64,000 nucleotides of DNA from Nemertoderma westbladi. Its lineage: Eukaryota; Xenacoelomorpha; Nemertodermatida; Nemertodermatidae. Both the position numbers and the translations under genes were made by a program. The stretch covers positions 1-64,000 of the forward strand of contig JAUCBJ010008697.1 of NCBI GenBank assembly GCA_032718475.1, read 5' to 3'. A model generated the notes under the pieces. That model made no database searches. It was not told the DNA's origin and was given only the letters and a program-made list of their open reading frames with translations. Shown here in pieces: positions 34,895 through 46,797 of this stretch. The stretch's first letter is position 1; each line of letters starts with the position of its first letter.

Positions 34895-35165
34895 GGCGAT
34901 TTCAATCACGCATTATCAAACTAATGCCAACGCCAATAATTAATAGCTGGCTTATGTGGAGCAAGTCATATAGTTGAGCCTTCAGCGAACGTTTATAATT
35001 GTCATACTAGGGCCGTGTAGCCCTACACACACATGCCTCTGTATATGTGTATATTTTGGTCATAAAATAAAATAAAATGAAATACAGCTAAACTCCAATC
35101 CTTTTCTAAATTATGGAGAGCGTTATTAGAGGGTGGCGCTGGTATGTTTTTAGCAGATAAGTGGG

Positions 35166-37886
35166 GGTGTAAGCGCTATGACCATCCCTGCCGTGTAAGC
35201 ACTATGACCAGCCCTACCGTGTAAGCACTATGACCATCCCAACCGTGTAAGCACTATGACCATTCCAACCGTGGAAGGTAAGCACTATGACCAGCCCTAC
35301 CGTGTAAGCACTATGACCAGCCCTGCCGTGTAAGCACTATGACCAGCCCTACCGTGTAAGCACTATGACCATTCCTACCGTGGAAGGTAAGCTCTATGAC
35401 CAGCCCTACCGTGTAAGCCCTATGACCAGCCCTACCGTGTAAGTACTATGACCAGCCCTACCGTGTAAGCACAATGACCAGCCCTACCGTGTAAGCACTA
35501 TGACCATTCCTACCGTGGAAGGCAAGCTCTATTACCAGCCCTACCGTGTAAGCACTATGACCAGCCCTACCGTGTAATGTAAGCACTATGACTAGCTCTA
35601 CCGTGTAATGTAAGCGCTATGACCAGCCCTACCGTGTAAGCACTATGACCAGCCCTACCGTGTAGTAAGCGCTCCGTACCGTGTAAGCACTATGACCAGC
35701 CAGACCGTATAATGTAAGCGCTCCGTACCGTGTAAGCGCTATGACCAGCCCTACCGTGTAAGCACTATGACCAGCCATACCGTGTAATGTAAGCGCTCCG
35801 TACCGTGTAAGCACTATGACCAGCCATACCGTGTAATGTAAGCGCTCCGTACCGTGTAAGCACTATGACCAGCCCTACCGCGTAAGCACTATGACTAGCC
35901 CTACCGTGTAAGCACTATGACCAGCCCTACCGTGTAAGCACTATGACCAGCCCTACCGCGTAAGCACTATGACTAGCCCTACCGTGTAATGTAAGCGCTC
36001 CGTACCGTGTAAGCACTATGACCAGCCCTACCGTGTAAGCACTATGACCAGCCATACCGTGTAATGTAAGCGCTCCGTACCGTGTAAGCACTATGACCAG
36101 TCATACCGTGTAATGTAAGCGCTCCGTACCGTGTAAGCACTATGACCAGCCCTACCGCGTAAGCACTATGACCAGCCCTACCGTATAAGCGCTATGACCA
36201 GCCCTACCGTGTAAGCACTATGATAAGCCCTACCGTGTAAGCACTATGACCAGCCCTACCGTATAAGCACTATGACCAGACCTACCGTGTAAGAACTATG
36301 ACCAGCCCTACCGTATACGCACTATGACCAGCCCTACCGTATAAGCACTATGACCAGACCTACCGTGTAAGCACTATGACCAGCCCTACCGCGTAAGCAC
36401 TATGACTAGCCCTACCGTGTAATGTAAGCGCTCCGTACCGTGTAAGCACTATGACCAGCCCTACCGTGTAAGCACTATGACCAACCCTACCGTGTAATGT
36501 AAGCGCTATGACCAGCCCTACCGTGTAAGAGCTATGACCAGCCCTACCGTGTAAGCACTATGATAAGCCCTACCGTGTAAGCACTATGACCAGCCCTACC
36601 GTATAAGCACTATGACCAGACCTACCGTGTTAGAACTATGACCAGCCCTACTGTGTAAGCACTATGACCAGCCCTACCGTGTGAGCACTATGACCAGTCC
36701 AACCGTGTACGCACTATGACCAGCCCTACCGTATAAGCACTATGACCAGACCTACCGTGTAAGAACTATGACCAGCCCTACTGTGTAAGCACTATGACCA
36801 GCCCTACCGCGTAAGCACTATGACCAGCCCTACCGTATAAGCGCTATGACCAGCCCTACCGTGTAAGCACTATGATAAGCCCTACCGTGTAAGCACAATG
36901 ACCAGCCCTACCGTATAAGCACTATGACCAGACCTACCGTGTAAGAACTATGACCAGCCCTACTGTGTAAGCACTATGACCAGCCCTACCGTGTAAGCAC
37001 TATGACCAGCCCTACCATGTAAGCACTATGACCAGCCATACCGTGTAAGCACTATGACCAACCCTACCGTGTAATGTAAGCGCTATGACCAGCCCTACCG
37101 TGTAAGAGCTATGACCAGCCCTACCGTATACGCGCTATGACCAGCCCTACTGTGTAAGCACTATGACCAGCCCTACCGTGTAAGCACTATGACCAGCCCT
37201 ACCTTGTAAGCACTATGACGAGCCCTACCGCGTAAGCACTATGACCAGAAAAGCCATACCGTGTAAGCACTATGACTAGCCCTACCGTGTAAGCACTTTG
37301 ACCAGACCATCCCTACCGTGTAAGCACTATGACCAGCCCTACCGTGTAAGGTAAGCAGTATGACCGCCCTACCGTGTAAGCACTATGACCAGCCCTACCG
37401 TGTAAGGTAATCACTATGACCAGCCATACCGTGTAAGCGATATAACCCTTCCGTGTAAGCACTATGACCAGCCCTACCGTGTAAGCATTATGACAAGCCC
37501 TACCATGTTAGCACTATGACCAGCCCTACCATGTAAGCACTATGACCAGCCCTACCGCATAAGCACTATGACCAGCCCTACCATGTGAGCACTATGACCA
37601 GCCCTACCATGTAAGCACTATGACCAGCCCTACCGCATAAGCCCTATGACGAGCCCTACCGTGTAAGAAATATGACCAGCCCTACCGTGTAAATGTAAGC
37701 ACCATGACCAGCTCTATCGTGTAGGCACTATGACCAGCCCTACCGTGTAAGGTAAGCACTATGGCCAGCCCTACCGTGTAAGCACTATGACCAGACTATC
37801 CCTACCGTGTCAGCACTATGAACAGCCCTACCTTGTAATAACTATGACAAGCCCTACCGTGTAAGCACTATGATCAGACCAGCCAT
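35166..37886. repeat. 26-bp satellite, left block
   Basis: The unit ACCGTGTAAGCACTATGACC+AGCCCT (26 bp) repeats about 100 times. Variants include an inserted AATGTAAGCGCTCCGT that makes a compound unit (about 35690-36140) and runs of CATACC, ATAAGC and CATGT versions, which give higher-order blocks. No coding value. The block is broken at 37887 by a LINE end and resumes at 39207. Confidence 0.95.
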
Positions 37887-39206
37887 ATTATTATTATTAT
37901 TATTAATATAAATTTACACCATAACTTAGAACTGAACAAAGACTGCATAGACAATTTAACTATAGTATTATATGGTGATGGGGTTTCCCCCATAAAAGAT
38001 ACATTACATACATTTCATACATTACTTAGTTTAAAATATGAGTTAATAATTATTTAAGGTACATTAAAATACATCGAGTTAAAATTATTACTGTATGTAA
38101 TTGGTCTAAAAAGGCCGTGCTAATTATGAGATTAAACGAAGAAGTTAAAAGGGTCAGAAGACAGGATGTTATATGAAATTAGATAGAAATATTTGTATTA
38201 AAATAAGATGAAATATATATATACGTATTAATAAAAGGGTCGGTCTCTGATGTCGTAAAAATGAGATTAAATATATGCGTATAAATTTAAAATGAGATGC
38301 AGTAAATACGTAATAAAAGGGTCGGTCTCTGATTTCGTAGAAATGAGATAAAATATATGCATATTAAATTTAAAATGAGATGCAGTAAATACGTATTAAA
38401 AGGGTCAGAGTGGATGTGAAATGTAATAAAATTTGTATTAATTAAATAAAGCATTATAGAATATAAGTCGTTATCTATGGGTATAAATTATCGAGACGAG
38501 AGTTATTATTTCTACAGTTCATCAAGACGCAGCTGCAGCACACCGACCAGCTACAGGGAATATCAATTGAGTAGTGTTTAATGAAGTACCTCCAAAATAA
38601 ATCGATCAGACGAGATTTAAGCCCTACATGGTTTGTGAAATTGATTCGATTAGGTAATACATTTGCAATGTAAGGTACTCGGAACCAAAAGTTTTGTTCT
38701 GACTTGCATTTCTTCGGCCGCACAACATTAAATAAAATCCGATCATTTGAACGAGTATTTTGGTTTGATGGTCTGCTTAGTTTGAGGTGTTCTTCCCAGT
38801 TGATATCGCATTTTCCAGCGATAATCTTCGACAGCGTCATCAAATCTAGGAGTTGTAGGTAGAGAGAAAGGGGGAGTATGTTAAGTGATTTGAGCCGATC
38901 TGTGTAGGTCGATTCATTATCTCGTAGTATCCAGATAGTGGCACGTCGTTGTAGACTCTCTATACGTGATAGGTCGTGTTTATTTGGAGACCAACATGGT
39001 GATGCATAGGTTATTATCGGTAGAATCATAGATTTGTACATATTTAATTTCGATAGAGCGGTAAGATTTGATGCACAGTTACGTTTTATTAGTTGGAAGG
39101 CCATGTTTCCTTTACTGCATTTTTCAGTTACGTGTGCGGTCCAGGTAATATTCGATGAGAAGGTGACTCCCAGATCTTTTTCTGAGGTGGTTCGTTCTAT
39201 CGGACC
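37887..39206 (-). mobile_element. CR1/L2-like LINE 3' fragment inserted into the satellite
   Basis: The minus strand carries an RT C-terminal region: a KDLGVTFSSNITWTAH-like segment (39190-39110), then an ORF 39104-38475 with ITYASPCWSPNKHDLSRIES, RRATIWIL and FRVPYIANVLPN. The element ends in a (TAA)n tail at about 37888-37908. It is a 5'-truncated copy whose coding end is still open for 209 codons. It interrupts the 26-bp satellite, so it is younger than the array. GTCGGTCTCTGA repeats in the 3' untranslated part (about 38237 and 38320). Confidence 0.85.
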
Positions 39207-39742
39207 GTGTAAGCACTATGACCAGCTCTACCGTGTAAGCACTATGACCAGACCATCCCTACCGTGTAAGCACTATGACCAGCCCTACCGTGTAAGCACT
39301 ATGACCAGCCCTACCGTGAAAGCACTATGACCAGGCCTACCGTGTAAGCACTATGACCAGACCTACCGTGTAAGCACTATGACCAGCCCTACCGTGTAAA
39401 TGTAAGCACCATGACCAGCTCTACCGTGTAAGCACTATGACCAGACCATCCCTACCGTGTAAGCACTATGAACAGCCCTACCGTGTAAGAACTATGACCA
39501 GCCCTACCGTGAAATCACTATGACCAGCCCTACCGTGTAAGGTAAGCACTATGGCCAGTCCTACCGTGTTAGCACTATGACCAGACCATCCCTACCGAGT
39601 AAGCACTATGAACAGCCCTACCGTGTAAGAACTATAACTAGCCTTACCGTGAAAGCACTATGACCAGCCCTACCGTGTAAGCACTATGACCAGACCTACC
39701 GTGTAAACACTATGACCAGCCCTACCGTGTCAGCACTATGAC
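39207..39742. repeat. 26-bp satellite, right block
   Basis: Same unit as 35166-37886, about 20 copies, directly abutting the LINE fragment. The sequence from 39743 to 40033 is ordinary AT-rich DNA. Confidence 0.93.
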
Positions 39743-40033
39743 CCGTTCAAGGCATTTGTGGCAATTCAGAGTCGTATACAAAAAACAAACACAGCAAGGC
39801 GTAATATTATTTTGGCGGGTTTATATTCTCAACAACCTTGAGAAATTGCTGCGTTTAGAGTAGTTCGCGAATTGCACAATAAGATATATTTTTGCCGCAA
39901 AAGCTTTTACACCCACACATAATTATTAGGATATATAAATGTAAAAAAAAAACACAGGAACACAACACCGAGTCAATTACTTTAAATTATATTGTACAGT
40001 ATAAATTTAAAAATAATTGGACTGAAGAAAGTT

Positions 40034-42032
40034 TTACAAAACTAAAATAACAACAGAGCAGTCGGTATTACTGCCCACTGTAAGGGCTGTCTCAACTAAA
40101 GTTTTAGCCATAGCCTTCCCTAGTTCCGAATTATATGTAAATTTATAACGATTCGATTGTTTGTTATCGATGTAACTAGGGGCAACCGAGGGTATTGTTA
40201 CAGCTGATTCAATGTCGGCGTCGTAGGCACTGCTACCTACGTCTTCACTGGATGTCATGGAAACGTTACTATTAATCGACTTCACTTCATCTGAAATCCT
40301 TTCTAAATTATAGCTAATTATTTCGGAATTAATTTCATCTTCAGAAACTTTTTCAGCATTTTTAATTCTTGTTTTATTCTCATCTTCAACGGAATTTGCA
40401 ATAAATTCTTCCTCAACTCGTTTTAAGATATCGGCAACTTCCGCTTCGTTCAAAACTTGCCAGATCCCCTCCGTTGCTATGAGTATAAAACTTCCCTCCT
40501 CTATAGTTACAGTTGCCGCGGCAACAGTCGGTTTACAAATCAAAAGGGATTTTAATTGGCTGTCACCATAGTTACCGAGTGCCCTTGTGCATGACGTCAC
40601 ACCGTTTACCAGACCCGTTACTCCGGTAACCCTAGCACCCAACCTGAGAACTCGTTCCCTCTCTAAGGAATCCCTCGTTGTGTGCGGTCGGTTTACTATA
40701 GTTAAACTCCCTCGCCGGTACAAACTGACAACGACATCGCCTACGTTAGACACAACCAAATTAGCCGTATTATCCCCAACGTATTGGTATATTAAAGCGG
40801 TTGCCGAGCAACCGCTATGACGTAAGGCGGAAGTTTCGTCATCCCCGAATCCGATGTGCCGGTCCAACTTCCGGTAGGCTCTTCGGAACGCGGAATAAAA
40901 GACTTCACTTTTTTCCTCGTTTCTGTAATCCGTAAACCGGGGCCGATTTACATCTGCGCATCTCAACTTCTCTTTAGAGAATATCTCCAAGTTATTAGTC
41001 CGTTCGTAGTTGGCTGCGGTCACCTTCGCTCCGAGTTTTTGTAATTCCTCGTGTAAATATTTATGTAGATGGGATCCCGCAAGTCGGGAAGCGTGATTAC
41101 CCCCGTAACCGTCGTATAGGCCGGCAAACAGCCAATCAGAGCGTCCGCAATAGCCGTCTTCAATAGTCATAGAGTCCTCATTGGTTAATCTGGATGGGAT
41201 TTTAACGTTGACAACATGCGAAAACAGATGAAAATTTTGAAAAATTCTTGCATATTTATGTATAATAAATTTATCATAAAACAATTGAAATAAAGTTATA
41301 TTAATACCATTTATTGGATAAAATTGCTTATCATTCTCGTTGTTGCTCATTGCAGCTCGTTTTGCATTTTAACTCCTACCTGTAGTTAGAAACACCGTGA
41401 ATATTTCAAAAATATAATATCAACAGTTTGTTGTTACAGTAATATCTTTGTGTCTTTTTTATTTCTCCACCTATTAAATTTAAATTTACAAAAATAAACG
41501 TTAATAAAACAATAAACGAGATTTCGTATTTTTTACATTTGGTTTTCAAACCTATCGCATGAAGTGACGGTAAAGACACATCCAACCTTTTACTGGAATC
41601 CGAACACATTACAATATAAGAAACTCCCTCAACAGCGGGTTCCAGAATGTAACTTCTGATTGACAAATTCTTCACATCAACTCGTACATGCGGACAGTTT
41701 AAACACCTTTTAACATGTTCGTAAGCCGTATTGTGCTGCTCGACTTCATTTTGTAGTGAACTGGTATTTTCTAGAACTAATTCCTTGACAACACGTTTTC
41801 TCCGCTTACCCAATTTGGCCAGGGTATCTGGTCTCTTATCCCGCCAGTAACGCAATATCTGTAAATGTTTGTGCCAACGTTTGTGTTCTATGTAAACACG
41901 CGCGTCTAAGTAATGTTCGCAAGTGCTGCACTTGATACTCAAACTATCAGTTAGTGGGTCGACTAAACCTACTATATCCGCTGTCTGACTTGTGAGTGCG
42001 TTACCGGTACCACATTGAGACTCAACCTCCAT
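40034..42032 (-). CDS. PP2D1: PP2D1-like protein phosphatase 2C-fold pseudoenzyme, two exons
   Basis: Exon 1 is 42032-41587 (N-terminal part) and exon 2 is 41189-40034. The intron of 397 bp uses AAAAG|GTTGGA and CATCCAG|A, and the join gives 1602 nt, 533 residues. The N-terminus has CSTCEHYLDARVYIEHKRWH, a CxxC...H...H zinc-finger-like motif (residue about 35). The PP2C-like domain follows: EDSMTIEDGY, then GLYDGYGG (canonical DGHGG has His replaced by Tyr), GCSATAL, NVGDVVVSLYRRG, ATEGIW (canonical Asp replaced by Glu) and the terminal NTDCSVVILVL. Loss of metal-ligand residues argues against activity, as in the PP2D1 group. An acidic insert rich in Ser/Glu (about 385-460) precedes the last strand. 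The splice choice is inferred; reading on past the donor gives a non-homologous hydrophobic tail. Confidence 0.75.
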
Positions 42033-42183
42033 TATATATGTATTTATACGATTAGTAAGCTTTTAGCGTTTTTTTTTTTCGGGCGAATATAATATTATAA
42101 CAATTAAATAATAATTAAATAAATAACCCAGTACATAAATGAATAAATAAAATATTCTACCACAGGCTCAAATATTATTATAT

Positions 42184-42196
42184 ATTGCTTGGCAAC
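42184..42196. promoter_or_regulatory. X-box-like motif upstream of the PP2D1-like gene
   Basis: ATTGCTTGGCAAC fits the RFX X-box pattern (RYYRC-T, one spacer base, RGYAAC), about 150 bp upstream of the ATG. The WD40 gene has a similar motif, which suggests shared ciliary/testis regulation. Confidence 0.45.
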
Positions 42197-44040
42197 CGGA
42201 AATCAACAATAATTTATTGGATACAATATTACTGTTATTGTATTAGAGGTTAATTCAACATTATTTAATTTAGTTACCCGGTGTAACAGGAATATGTTAC
42301 CAGCTGTGCTGTGCATACCGAGTAATCTTAGGTATTGGTTTATTAACACGGCTTTACAAAAGGTAATATGAATACATTCGAAATTAATATAGGTGGTTTT
42401 AAAAAAATGAGATTTTACAATTATTCGTTTATTCATAAATCACTAGAAAGGCTACCAATGTGTCATTTATGACACAAATCCGACTTTGACCATGACTCAC
42501 AAGCTACAATGTAATCGTGAGGACCCACATTTTCCGAAGTCTTACTACTTTCGAAAGTTCTACAAGCTGATGAAGTGAATTTTTTTTACAGCCATTCCTA
42601 CTATGAAAATTTTAAAAAATTACTAAAAAGGCCATAATAGAAAGAAATTATCTTATCTTACTTTTCGAGTTACAGGTGGTTTTGGATGAATAGATTGTGG
42701 TGAAATTTAGAAAATGTTTTATACTATGTTTGTCTCATATAAATTCGAATTACTTTTGCATTTCTGTGTCGGAAAATTAATACAGATCTTTCGATTGTTA
42801 TTGTTTTACAAAAATACGATTTTCTGTATCTATAAATTGCACTGCATGCTCTATACCCAGGGCATATTTGGTAGGGAAATAAAGTAACATTATGTACAGA
42901 ACTAACGGTAAAGAAAGTTGAAATTAGTTGTTTGTGAAACTGATATATACAGTATGTACCAATTATATAGTGTTGGACCGCCGTTGTATAGCATACCGTC
43001 CTTTTTCTGATCTCATTACTGTACGGCCGTATGCAAAGCTGCACCATACAGGTTTGTTGTGCTCTAACAGTTGTAGTACAATGGATGTGAGTAATTCGTA
43101 GTACTGTATTTCCTCATAAAAAATAAATTAATTTTTGACGAAGACCACCTACGCCTTATTACAAATACCCCAAATCTAAATTCCTATTTGTATTACTTTA
43201 TTTACGTTTATCGAAATAATATTTAATTGTCTGCTGTGTACTTTACTTTATAGCCCTATGAAATCCGGATCCCGGACGCATTAGTGCTTAGGGTAGACTT
43301 GTGTAGATACAGTAATATAGAAGCTTTTATAGATTATATTTTTATTAGGATTATATTATAATATAGATATTTATAGCTGAGATATTTGAGGTGAATTATT
43401 GCTTTACATATTAACTTCAGCTCCAGCCACTTTGGCAATACGATAAAACTATAATAAATATTCTAGAACACAACAATATTAACAGGGAGATAGGCTACTT
43501 ATCTCTCCACTCAGACAGCCACAGATAGGGTGTGTTCCGACGCAATCAAAGTTCATCCATCTCCAGGGGAAAGACGAAGCAAATAACAGCTGATTATTTC
43601 TATAAATGTAAAGTGTTACCTGTTCTTTTGACTTTCGTTTAAATTGTTCTTTTTTAGCTCGGAGTAGACCTACTTTTTTCCCTCACTGTTTACTGTTTAC
43701 TTACTTTCCGGTTTATTATAGTATTACCAAGTCAATATGATATAATATAGACACAATAATATTATACTTATTTTTTTATTATTACTTTATGGAATAACGA
43801 TTAGAATCAATGTTATGGAACAATATATTTATAATATTTATAACATTATATTCTATTATACAGAAAATAAACGGAATATTCAGTTTCTATTTTACATAAG
43901 TTTTCACATTATTAATATTAAATATATAACGATATTCCGACGGGCTATATAACGATATTCCAATTGATATGAAATTGCTATAAAACTAAATATAAAACTG
44001 CACCAGCATCCCACCACCAATCAGAACAATACAATTAAGA
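42197..44040. other. AT-rich intergenic stretch with no recognised gene
   Basis: Short ORFs only (42203-42436 and 42724-43047 on minus) with no domain or codon signal. Nothing else supported. Confidence 0.5.
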
Positions 44041-44081
44041 CAATAAGGTTTAACATACAATTAAAAATGGTGCACCGTGAA

Positions 44082-44999
44082 TTAATAATGGTCTGCGAGG
44101 TCATTCCCCCGCAGACCCGCACCATCCCCAAAGCCCAGCGCCCTCCAGGGACGCCGGCCACCACGCAAACAGAGGGAGTTGGAGCGGAGGAGCGCGAACT
44201 GAAGCCGCCTCCGAACTCCCCCGAGAACGCAGGCTAGACCACGATCCCGCATCCCCTGCCGCCGAGCCACAAGGGTCTCAGCGAGGTGGCTGATGAAGGT
44301 ATCAGTCTCCTTGCACCACACCCCATCGGTGGTTCCGACAAGGGGGGTGAAGGAGAACCTTCTATCCTCGCACACCGCGCTATAGTGCACCTTCTTGGCT
44401 CGGACTCTCTGCTCGAGGACAGAGTCCAAGGACCGGTGAGCGTATGAGGGGGCGTCGGCGTTTACGATCGCAATATCGAAAGACGCCACCCTCTGCTCGG
44501 TCCAGACTCCCCTCACCAGGAGATCAGCCCTAACTCCTCCTACCTCGCGGCCCCTTCTGTCCAGGTAGCCGGTGCACAGCGTGACTTCACGCTGCACACA
44601 CGACCCACCAAAGGCAGAGGCGATAAGGTCCCCGAATACCTCCCGGACCTCATCGTGCCGCTTTATAATCAGGCCACCCGACTTGCAGTTCAGGGCGTGG
44701 GTTGTCGTAAACGGCTCCCCACACCCCTCACACTTCGCCGGGAGGCCGGGCGGCGTGAGGCCGTACCTCAGCGCGAGGTTGTCGCGGAACACCTCCGGGG
44801 CCAGGTCGGTGTTATCGACCACGGAGGGCTGCGCCGACAGCCACCCACCCGTCTTGTGGGACACCGTACGGTCCACAGTACGGCGCCTTTCGGCCGGGAC
44901 GGATTGGATGGTGGACTCCATCGCTGCCTTATAGGCGGCGTCCTGGGCGACACGACTCGCAGCCAACGCGGAGGCGAGGCAGGCGGAGTGGTCAGCGAC
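44082..44999 (-). pseudogene. Restriction-like endonuclease part of a site-specific-type LINE
   Basis: The minus strand carries the C-terminal module of an RLE-class LINE (R2/NeSL/Hero-like). The zinc knuckle CEGCGEPFTTTHALNC (CCHC spacing C-x2-C-x7-H-x4-C) is followed by IIKRHDEVRE, then the PD-(D/E)xK-like core GVRADLLV...SFDIAI. The LRLQFALLRSNSLCLRG-type segment closes it. It is separated from the RT ORF by a one-base frame change near 45010, where the RT frame stops. Composition is about 60% GC, very unlike the flanks. The endonuclease core looks intact, but the whole is disabled by the frame change and upstream damage. Confidence 0.8.
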
Positions 45000-45000
45000 G

Positions 45001-46797
45001 TTAAGGGGACAACCAGTCAGTCATCAGTGCCTCGACCACCCCAGCAGTCCCAGATAGCGACGCCTCCCTCGCGTGACCCCTCCGCATCAGGGGGTCCCGG
45101 ATCCCGATCCCACCATGGCGGACAGGAAGGAGGATGAGCTCCTCATCCACAGAACTGGGGGAAGTCCCAAAGAGGGCCGGGATGAAGCGCCGCAACAGCT
45201 CCTGGCGGATTGGCACCAGATCCTCGTCCCTTGTCTCCACCACCCGGAGCAGGTAGTCCCACTCCGCCTGGATGCAGTGGGACATACCAGTGTGGGCGGT
45301 CTGCGGGTACTCCACAGCCACCTCGGAGAGCTGGGCGATACTCGCAACCCACCCCGCCACTTTCTCCGCTATGAACTCCCGCAGTCCCTGGGAGTCCCCC
45401 ACGTAACCACCGAGGAAACGGTGGCCGGATACGATCCGGACTCCAGAATCCCCGAACACCTCCGTCGCCCTCCTCGCGTACTCCGGTTTCACAACAAGGT
45501 AGCTCTTCGCGGGTTCCGGTTTGTAGCCAATTCGGGGTCCACAGTGGCGCAGCTCCTCCCACCATTCCCACACTCCGGCGACGGACCCCGCAGACGAGGC
45601 GTCATCAGCGTACCAACACTGCTTTTGCCAGCAGGTGGTACTTACAGGTGGCTGGTCTCTGGGTGGTGGGTAGCAGGGTTGCGTGTTGACGGGTAGTGGG
45701 TCTCTGGGTGGTGTATCGGCGGATAGTGGGTCTCTGGGTCGCGGGTCGCAGGGTGGCGGGTCTCTGTGTGGCGGGTGCCTCGTTGGCGGATCACCGAGTC
45801 TGAGTGGCGGGTCGCAGGGTGGCGTGTCGCCGGATGGCGGGTCGCCGGGTGGCGGGTCGCCGGGTGGCGGGTCGATGGGTGGCGTGTCGCAGGGTGGCGG
45901 GTCGACAGCTGGTGGGTCGCCAGGTGGCGGGTGGCTGGGTGGCGGGTCGCCGAGTAGGGGGTCGAAGGGTGGCGTGTCGCCGGGTGGCGGGTCGCAGGGT
46001 GGCTGGTCTCCGGGTGGCGGTTCGCCAGAATGCGGGTCGTCTGACGACGGATCTCTGGATTTCTGGTCGCCGGATTGCGGGACGCCAGACGACGGGTCTC
46101 TGGGTGGCGGATCGCTGGATGGCGGGTCACCGGGTGGCGGATCACTGAGTCTGAGTGGCAGGTTGCAGGGTGATGGATCGCTAGGGGGCGTTAGCGATCC
46201 GACTTCCCTCAGCGAGTGGACCATGGGGAGAGTCCCACAGCCGTAGCCCAGCATTGCGGCCGGGTCGCCCTGCGTATAGCCCTCCCTACTCCACAGTGGT
46301 TTGCTAGACCCCTGTAGGTAGAGGGCTGCGTGGCCGTTATAAGCGTTATACAGGTACCGGGAGCACCGGTGCCAGTAAACGCGCGCGTTCCACAAGGCCA
46401 CAGGGCGACTCAGGCTGTTGAAGGCATTTGCGGCATCAACGAGGAGCATACACTCGGTGGAGGGTTGCTCAAACATCGCCGACATCGCGTGGACCGCGCC
46501 TTCAATCCCAGCATTCACTCCCGCACAGAGCTGGTCCGCCCCACACTCTGTTATAAAGTCCATTTTAGTGGCCGAGGTGAGGCAGTTCGTGGTGAGCCGG
46601 TACAGAACTTCACCGATCCCGATCGGCCGGACGCCAGGCTCCTTGTCGATAGCGACGAGGCGGCACGCTCGGAGCGCCCGGATTTCCCCCCACGGGACCA
46701 CCGAGTTGGCGAGGCGTCGAGCCAACCCAGCAACTGCCTCGCGGAGGCGGGAGCTGTGCGCCTCGTAGCGGGTGAGGAGGGCACTCCACTCCACACA
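45001..46797 (-). pseudogene. RLE-class LINE reverse transcriptase with in-frame minisatellite insertion
   Basis: A 597-codon minus-strand ORF. RT motifs in order: RLVAIDKEPGVRPIGIGEVL (fingers), LLVDAANAFNS (motif A Asp), YTQGDPAAMLGYG (motif B), then about 180 residues of (GDPPP)n-type repeat, then CWYADDASS (motif C). The thumb follows with HRFLGGYVGD and RHGGIGIRDP. In related RTs the gap between motifs B and C is only about 25-30 residues, so the repeat is an expansion inside the palm. The frame is kept because the unit is 15 bp. The 5' part of the element is missing; it begins abruptly at 46797, where GC-rich DNA meets an AT-richer endonuclease ORF. Confidence 0.85.
45640..46195. repeat. 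15-bp minisatellite inside the RT coding frame
   Basis: Unit GGGTGGCGGGTCGCC with variants (GTCTCTGGGTGGCG, GGATCGCTGGATGGC), about 36 copies. The plus strand is strongly G-rich, with many GGGTGGCGGG runs that could form G-quadruplexes. All six frames are nearly free of stops, which explains the several long overlapping ORFs here; only the minus-strand RT frame has flanking homology. Confidence 0.95.

Noticed and set aside
35166-37886. CRISPR-like array
   Set aside because: Unit is directly tandem with no unique spacers, and the context is animal DNA; it is a satellite.
41406-41586. Reading the PP2D1-like exon 1 ORF through to 41406 as a separate membrane protein
   Set aside because: The hydrophobic tail lies in the inferred intron; splicing at 41587/41189 restores a continuous PP2C-like domain.
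44572-45137. Plus-strand ORFs opposite the RLE and RT frames
   Set aside because: GC-rich antisense shadows; the minus strand carries the recognised motifs.
45642-46246. Glycine- or proline/histidine-rich ORFs on both strands over the RT repeat
   Set aside because: By-products of a 15-bp repeat lacking stops; only the minus RT frame has homology on both sides.
46551-46797. C-terminal ~80 codons of the EEP endonuclease ORF
   Set aside because: Past the junction this frame reads the RLE-class RT out of frame; no endonuclease motif.
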